Source: Lentzea jiangxiensis (lineage in GTDB: Bacteria > Actinomycetota > Actinomycetes > Mycobacteriales > Pseudonocardiaceae). Taken from it: a stretch of DNA of 64,000 nucleotides. The notes below the pieces were generated by a model. The model did no database searches and had not been told where the DNA came from. It was given only the letters and a program-made list of their open reading frames with translations. Where the stretch lies: NCBI RefSeq assembly GCF_900104175.1, contig NZ_FNIX01000024.1:31716-95715 (forward strand), read 5' to 3'. Positions 59,706 to 64,000 of this stretch are shown piece after piece; positions within the stretch are counted from its first letter, which is position 1; each line of letters begins with the position of its first letter. The position numbers and the translations under genes are program-made.

Positions 59706-60038
59706 ATGGCGCTCGAAGACGTCATGGACCGGTGGAAGAGAGCCGTGGACGCGCACGACCCCGAGGGCGTCGCGGCGAACTTCACCGAAGACGCGATTTT
59801 CCAGGGCTTGCAGCCGTACGGGGTGGGAAAGGCCGCTGTCGCCGCCTATTACAATTCCCAGCCCCTCGGGTTGAAAGCCGAGTACGAGGTGCTGGAAACG
59901 CGCCGGCTGGCCGATGACCTCGTTCTCGGGTATTTGAACGTCGATTTCTCGTTCACCGACCGGCCGGTGCGCACCGTGCGCCTCGGCGTGCTGGTGAGGG
60001 GAGACCTGATAGCGCACTACCAGGTCTCCGCCCTCTAG
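59706..60038 (+). CDS. SnoaL/DUF4440-like NTF2-fold protein
   Basis: 110 residues. MALEDVMDRWKRAVDAHDPEGVAANFTEDAIFQGLQPYGVGKAAVAAYYNSQP and the following beta strands are the NTF2-like pattern of SnoaL_2/SgcJ-type proteins (AxDxxxxxxxFtedaxf). Some members are isomerases or cyclases in polyketide work; others only bind small molecules. It is coupled to the SDR-like gene. Its 3' end is 1 nt from the convergent GH65 gene. Confidence 0.75.
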   Translation: MALEDVMDRWKRAVDAHDPEGVAANFTEDAIFQGLQPYGVGKAAVAAYYNSQPLGLKAEYEVLETRRLADDLVLGYLNVDFSFTDRPVRTVRLGVLVRGDLIAHYQVSAL

Positions 60039-60039
60039 C

Positions 60040-62373
60040 TCAGTGCCTGCGGGGCTCCCGCCCGAACGGTGTCTTCGGCCGTTCGAGGTCGGGGACCTCC
60101 GGGATGGGCATGGTCACCGGCGCGTCCGCGGTGATCGTGATCGGCTCGCCGTGGTGCCGGGTCTCGAGCCGTGTGCCGTCCACGATCCGGTAGGTGGCCT
60201 CGTTCCCGGACACCTCCACGGAGATCCTCGTGCCCCGGAAGCACATGCGGAACGAGTAGCGGCGCAGGGCGTCCGGGATCCGCGGGGCGAACGTGAGCTC
60301 GCCGCCGTGGTCCCGCATGCCGCCGAACCCGGCCACCAGCGCCGTCCACGCGCCCGCGAGCGACGCCATGTGCAGGCCGTTGGTGACGTTCCCGTGCAGG
60401 TCGTGCAGGTCGGTGAACGCCGCCTCGGCCAGGTAGTCGAACGCGAGCCCCAGGTGCCCGACCTCCGCCGCGAGAACGGCCTGCGTGCCCGCCGACAACG
60501 ACGAGTCCCGCACCGTGCGGGCCTCGTAGTAGGCGAAGTTGCGGGCCTTCTCCTCGTCGGTGAACGCGTCGCCGCGCACGTGCATCGCGAGGACCAGGTC
60601 GGCCTGCTTGATGACCTGTTTGCGGTAGAGGTCGAAGTACGGGTAGTGCAGCAGCAGCGGGTACTTGTCCTGCGGGGTGTTCTCGAAGTCCCACTCCGCG
60701 TGCTTGGTGAAGTTGTCCGCCTGCGGGTGCACCTGCAGCATCTCGTCGTACGGGATGGACATCGCGTCCGCCGCCCGGCGCCAGGCCGTGATCTCCTCCT
60801 CCGTGGCGCTGCCGGGGTTGCGTTCGGCGGCGTCCGCGGCGGCCCACAGGTTCTGCTGGGCGATCAGGTTGGTGTAGACGTTGTTGTCGACGATCGCCGA
60901 GTACTCGTCCGGACCCGTCACGCCGTCGATGCGGAACCCGTCGTGCGGGTCGTGGTGGCCGAGCGACGTCCACAGTCGCGCGGTCTCCACGAGGATCTCG
61001 GTGGCCGCCGCGCGGTCGAAGTCCTCGTCGTTCGTGGCGTTGAGGTACTGCTGGGTCGCGTAGGCGACGTCGCCGGACACGTGGAACGCGGCCGTGCCCG
61101 CCGGCCAGTAAGCGCTGCACTCGGCACCGTTGATCGAACGCCACGGGAACGCGGCGCCCTTGAGCCCCAGCACCTCCGCGCGTTCGCGGGCCTTGTCCAA
61201 AGTGGAGTGGCGCCACCGCAGCGCGTCGCGAGCGGCGTCCGGCACGGTGTAGGTGAGCACCGGGAGCACGAACATCTCGGTGTCCCAGAACGCGTGGCCG
61301 TCGTAGCCCGGCCCGGTCAGCCCCTTGCCGGGGATGGCGCGGGTCTCCCCGCGGGCTCCGGCCTGCAGGACGTGGAACAGCGCGAACCTGATCGCCTGCT
61401 GCAGCGCGTCGTCGCCCTCGACCTCGATGTCGGCGACGTCCCAGAAGTCGTCGAGGAACGCCCGCTGCTCCTTGACCAACCCGTCCCAGCCCGTCTGGCA
61501 CGCACCGGCCAGCGCGGCCTCGACCTGCGCCCGCAGCGCCGGGGTCGACCGCTGGCCCGACCAGCCGTACGCGAGGTACTTGGTCAGCCGCAGGCGTCCG
61601 CCCGCCGGCACGTCGACCGCCGCGGTGAACCGGGCCAGGTCGTCCTCGGCGCGGATCTCCGTGCGCGGCTCGTCGTGCAGCTCGTTGGCGGAGCGGGTGA
61701 CCTGGACCTCGTGGTCCATCGCGGCGGCCATCCGCAGCCCGGACTCCTTGGTGTGGTGGCACAGCACCGCCCGCGACTTCTCCGCCATCGTGAAGTCGTT
61801 GACCAGCGGGCAGTCCAGCGCGGCGGCGACCCGCGGGTCGTTGCTGCGGCTCTTGATCGGCTCGTTGGCGAGCAGGTCCGATTGCAGGACCAGCTGCAGG
61901 TCGTCCTCCGGCTCGACCTCGTAGCGGATGGCCGCCACCGCGCGCTGGGTGAACGACACGAGCCGCTCGCTGCGCACCGTCACGCGGCGGCCGGTCGGGG
62001 ACTCCCAGACCGTGCGGCGGCGCAGCGTTCCCGTGCGGAAGTCGAGCGTGCGCTCGTGCTCGACCGCGGTGCCGTAGCGCATGTCCAGCGGCTCGTCCTC
62101 GACCAGCAACCGGATGATCTTGCCGTCGGTGACGTTGACGACGGTCTGCCCGGCCTCGGGATAGCCGTAGCCGCCCTCGCCGTACGGCAGCTGGTGCTCC
62201 TCGTAGAAGCCGTTGAGGTACGTGCCGGGCAGTCCGCGCGGCTCGCCCTCGTCGAGTGTGCCGCGCATGCCGATGTGCCCGTTCGACAGGGCGAACGTCG
62301 ACTCGGTCTGGTGCAGGTGGTCCACGGACAGGCCCTGCCACCGCAGCTGCCACGGTTCGACGGCGTAGCTCAT
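60040..62373 (-). CDS. Glycoside hydrolase family 65 (maltose/trehalose/kojibiose phosphorylase type)
   Basis: 777 residues, usual size. The N-terminal beta-sandwich opens with LHQTESTFALSNGHIGMRGTLDEGEPRGLPGTYLNGFYE. The (alpha/alpha)6 barrel has GYDGHAFWDTEMFVLPVL, and the catalytic acid Glu490 is in GVTGPDEYSAIVDNNVYTN. The C-terminal jelly roll has LTFAPRIPDALRRYSFRMCFRG. It phosphorolyses an alpha-glucoside to beta-glucose 1-phosphate. The HAD gene upstream, coupled by ATGA, supplies beta-phosphoglucomutase. Confidence 0.9.
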   Translation of the reverse strand: MSYAVEPWQLRWQGLSVDHLHQTESTFALSNGHIGMRGTLDEGEPRGLPGTYLNGFYEEHQLPYGEGGYGYPEAGQTVVNVTDGKIIRLLVEDEPLDMRYGTAVEHERTLDFRTGTLRRRTVWESPTGRRVTVRSERLVSFTQRAVAAIRYEVEPEDDLQLVLQSDLLANEPIKSRSNDPRVAAALDCPLVNDFTMAEKSRAVLCHHTKESGLRMAAAMDHEVQVTRSANELHDEPRTEIRAEDDLARFTAAVDVPAGGRLRLTKYLAYGWSGQRSTPALRAQVEAALAGACQTGWDGLVKEQRAFLDDFWDVADIEVEGDDALQQAIRFALFHVLQAGARGETRAIPGKGLTGPGYDGHAFWDTEMFVLPVLTYTVPDAARDALRWRHSTLDKARERAEVLGLKGAAFPWRSINGAECSAYWPAGTAAFHVSGDVAYATQQYLNATNDEDFDRAAATEILVETARLWTSLGHHDPHDGFRIDGVTGPDEYSAIVDNNVYTNLIAQQNLWAAADAAERNPGSATEEEITAWRRAADAMSIPYDEMLQVHPQADNFTKHAEWDFENTPQDKYPLLLHYPYFDLYRKQVIKQADLVLAMHVRGDAFTDEEKARNFAYYEARTVRDSSLSAGTQAVLAAEVGHLGLAFDYLAEAAFTDLHDLHGNVTNGLHMASLAGAWTALVAGFGGMRDHGGELTFAPRIPDALRRYSFRMCFRGTRISVEVSGNEATYRIVDGTRLETRHHGEPITITADAPVTMPIPEVPDLERPKTPFGREPRRH

Positions 62374-63047
62374 GACAGCAGCTCGTCGAGCTCGTCGACG
62401 ACCACGTCGGCGCCGTGGGCCTGGAGGGCGTCCGCCTGGTGGCCGCGGTCGACGCCGACGACGAAGCCGAAGCCGCCGTCGCGCCCCGCCTTGACCCCCG
62501 CCAGCGCGTCCTCGTAGACGGCGGCGTTCTCCGGTGCCGTCTTCAGCCGCCGGGCGCCCTCGACGAACGAGTCCGGCGCCGGTTTGCCGCGCAGGTTCGA
62601 CGCGATGATCACGTTGCCGTCCACCAGCGCGTCGACGTAGTCGAGCAGGTTGCCCGCGCGCAGGACGCGCAGGGCGTTGGCGGAGGACGTGACGACGCCG
62701 ATGGGGAAGCCGGCCGCCCTGGCCGCTTCGAGGTAGGTCACCGACGCGGGGTACGGCGTGATGCCCTGTTCGTCGATGATCGCGTTCACCAGGTCGTTCT
62801 TCTGGTCGCCGATGCGGCGGACCTCGTCCTCGGACGGCGTGAGGCCGCGCGAGGTCAGGAAGCCGCGAACGCCGTCGTAGCGGGGCTTTCCGTCCACGTG
62901 CGCGAGGTAGTCCTGCTCGCTGAACGGCTGGCCCATCGCTTCGAACGTCTGCCGCCACGCCTGGCGGTGCAGCACGGCGGTGCTCGTGAGCACGCCGTCG
63001 AGGTCGAAGAGCAACGCCGTGATCTTCTCCGGGATGCCGAGGCTCAT
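62370..63047 (-). CDS. HAD-family beta-phosphoglucomutase
   Basis: 225 residues from ATG 63047; GTG 63062 is an alternative that overlaps the DUF5709 stop. FDLDGVLTSTAVLH with Asp15 and Asp17 is motif I; GVVTSSAN is motif II (Ser); KPAPDSFVEGARRL carries the Lys and YEDALAGVKAG the motif IV acids. It turns beta-glucose 1-phosphate into glucose 6-phosphate, completing use of a disaccharide with the GH65 enzyme. Operon order: DUF5709, this gene, GH65. Confidence 0.87.
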   Translation of the reverse strand: MSLGIPEKITALLFDLDGVLTSTAVLHRQAWRQTFEAMGQPFSEQDYLAHVDGKPRYDGVRGFLTSRGLTPSEDEVRRIGDQKNDLVNAIIDEQGITPYPASVTYLEAARAAGFPIGVVTSSANALRVLRAGNLLDYVDALVDGNVIIASNLRGKPAPDSFVEGARRLKTAPENAAVYEDALAGVKAGRDGGFGFVVGVDRGHQADALQAHGADVVVDELDELLS

Positions 63048-63054
63048 ATCGCGA

Positions 63055-63279
63055 TCATGCACCCGTCTCGTCGATGTCGCCGCGCTCTTCCTTCAGCCGT
63101 TCGTCGAGAGGACGCGGATGTGCCTGCTCGTACTCGGTCATCCCGTACTTGGTGGACCCCGACCAGTCCTCCGGCGGGTCCATGGCCTCCTCGAGCGGGT
63201 CCTGCTGGAGGTTGTCCTCGTCGAGGCCCTCGAAGCTCTCGGTGTCCTGCGGGACGTAGGCGCCGCGTTCTTCGCTCAT
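63055..63279 (-). CDS. Small acidic protein, DUF5709
   Basis: 74 residues, very acidic. EDNLQQDPLEEAMDPPEDWSG and PLDERLKEERGDIDE match DUF5709 (a start with LEDNLQ, an end with SLDERLxxEEPD). Unknown function, wide in actinobacteria. Its stop lies just inside the start region of the HAD gene; probably cotranscribed. Confidence 0.72.
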   Translation of the reverse strand: MSEERGAYVPQDTESFEGLDEDNLQQDPLEEAMDPPEDWSGSTKYGMTEYEQAHPRPLDERLKEERGDIDETGA

Positions 63280-63304
63280 GCCCGCCTCTGTACCCAGTCC
63301 TGTC

Positions 63305-64000
63305 CTATCCGATGCTTTGGCCGACGAGCGAGCCGATGGCGTAGGTGACGCCCATCGCGATCAGGCCGCCCGCGATGTTGCGGACGACCGCGCGCCGCTT
63401 GTCCGCCCCGCTCAGCCGCGCGCTGACGAAACCGGTGAGCGCGAGGGCGAGGATCGCGGCGACCACCGTCACCGGCACCCGCAGGCTCGTGGGCGTGAAG
63501 GTGATCGCGGCGAGGGGCAGCAACGCGCCGATGGTGAAGGCGGTGAAGCTCGCGATGGCCGCACCCCACGGGTTCGTCAGCCCGTCCGGGTCGATGCGCA
63601 GCTCGGCGTCGGCGTGGGCGCCCAGCGCGTCGTGCTCGGTGAGCTGCTTGGCGACCTCCCGCGCCGTCGGTTCGTCGAGCCCCTTCTCCTCGTAGATCTC
63701 CTTGAGCTCCTCCAGCTCCTCCTCGGGCATGTCGCGGAGCTCCTGCCGCTCCTTGGCGAGCAGGGCGCGTTCGGCGTCGCGCTGGCTGCTGACGGACACG
63801 TACTCGCCGCTCGCCATCGACATCGCGCCCGCGAAGAGCCCGGCGAGCCCCGCCACGAGGATCTGGGTCTTGTCGGTGGTGGCACCGGCGACACCCACCA
63901 CGAGGCTGGCGGTCGACACGATGCCGTCGTTCGCGCCGAGGACACCCGCGCGCAGCCAGTTCATCCGGTCGCCGGTGACCTCTTCGTGGGCCTCTGCGTG
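63305..64000 (-). CDS. VIT1/CCC1 family transporter (5' end outside the window)
   Basis: The frame stays open to the window edge (HAEAHEEVTGDRMNWLRAGVLGANDGIVSTAS), so the N-terminus lies beyond 64000. The first membrane helix GANDGIVSTASLVVGVAGA and the cytosolic metal-binding helices (SSQRDAERALLAKERQELRDMPEEELEELKEIYEEKG) are typical of VIT/CCC1 iron or manganese transporters. Three C-terminal helices follow. It moves Fe2+/Mn2+ across the membrane; direction in actinobacteria is unclear. Confidence 0.88.
   Translation of the reverse strand, partial: HAEAHEEVTGDRMNWLRAGVLGANDGIVSTASLVVGVAGATTDKTQILVAGLAGLFAGAMSMASGEYVSVSSQRDAERALLAKERQELRDMPEEELEELKEIYEEKGLDEPTAREVAKQLTEHDALGAHADAELRIDPDGLTNPWGAAIASFTAFTIGALLPLAAITFTPTSLRVPVTVVAAILALALTGFVSARLSGADKRRAVVRNIAGGLIAMGVTYAIGSLVGQSIG

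Noticed and set aside
1..64000. Search for prophage, integrase, transposase, tRNA or biosynthetic megasynthase genes
   Set aside because: None seen. The pseudogenes are not flanked by recognisable insertion sequences, so decay by deletion is preferred over transposon damage.

Overview
This 64 kb window is high-GC actinobacterial chromosome. Nearly every gene uses G or C at third codon positions, GTG starts are common, and stop/start overlaps (ATGA, GTGA, TGATG) are frequent. The gene families fit a filamentous actinomycete of the Pseudonocardiaceae/Actinosynnemataceae type (Lentzea-, Saccharothrix- or Amycolatopsis-like): a topoisomerase IV pair, an Rpf/LysM protein behind a long leader, many TetR, MarR and LysR regulators, a DauR-like regulator, DUF5709 and a DivIVA-like protein. 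The genus is an inference. I see no tRNA, rRNA, CRISPR array, integrase or transposase, so this reads as ordinary chromosome with metabolic and regulatory islets.

Layout. 1-8.4 kb: the 3' end of a GH18 chitinase, an MFS exporter with a damaged 5' end, two shrunken pseudogenes (DUF1152 and LLM monooxygenase), a bile-acid-type symporter, a secreted carboxylesterase, a kinase-fold protein, and a DrrA/DrrB-type exporter divergent from its likely TetR repressor. 8.6-15 kb: an orphan zinc-type anti-sigma factor, then a tightly coupled four-gene minus-strand operon (PLP aminotransferase, DUF4331, TPR, NicO metal permease). 15.5-20 kb: topoisomerase IV subunits B and A. 20-25.6 kb: a D-amino-acid operon (DauR-like regulator, ornithine-cyclodeaminase-like enzyme, DSD1-type PLP enzyme), a TetR gene, and trpBA. 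26-38 kb: a small membrane protein behind paired TetR-type sites, MerR plus quinone oxidoreductase, an Lrp regulator divergent from a 2-oxoacid dehydrogenase E1alpha/E1beta/E2 operon, paaK, a 59-codon small gene, and paaZ divergent from a PaaR-like TetR; then a DMT exporter divergent from a TetR gene across a double operator. The 28-36 kb block looks like one unit for turning aromatic or branched 2-oxo acids and phenylacetate into CoA esters.

38-50 kb: Rpf/LysM cell-wall protein with a probable c-di-AMP riboswitch leader, a CHASE3-like histidine kinase, two SDRs around a MarR gene with twin operators, a DivIVA-like protein, YchJ, a hotdog-like protein, an unrecognised 807-residue protein, an esterase remnant, an SGNH hydrolase and a GlxA/DJ-1 pair. 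50-56.5 kb: two two-component systems, one divergent from an ABC exporter. 56.5-64 kb: a GH64 glucanase stub fused to a LacI/CebR-type operator, a glucose-dehydrogenase-like MDR, LysR, an SDR lacking the catalytic Tyr with a SnoaL-like partner, a GH65 phosphorylase with its HAD phosphomutase, DUF5709 and a VIT1/CCC1 transporter running off the end.

The main cross-window pattern is a set of gene remnants (1.5-2.6, 47.3-48.1 and 56.6-56.9 kb) that have lost internal blocks but kept ends, operators or family motifs. This looks like decay by repeated internal deletion rather than by stop codons. The most promising little-described unit is the aminotransferase-DUF4331-TPR-NicO operon.
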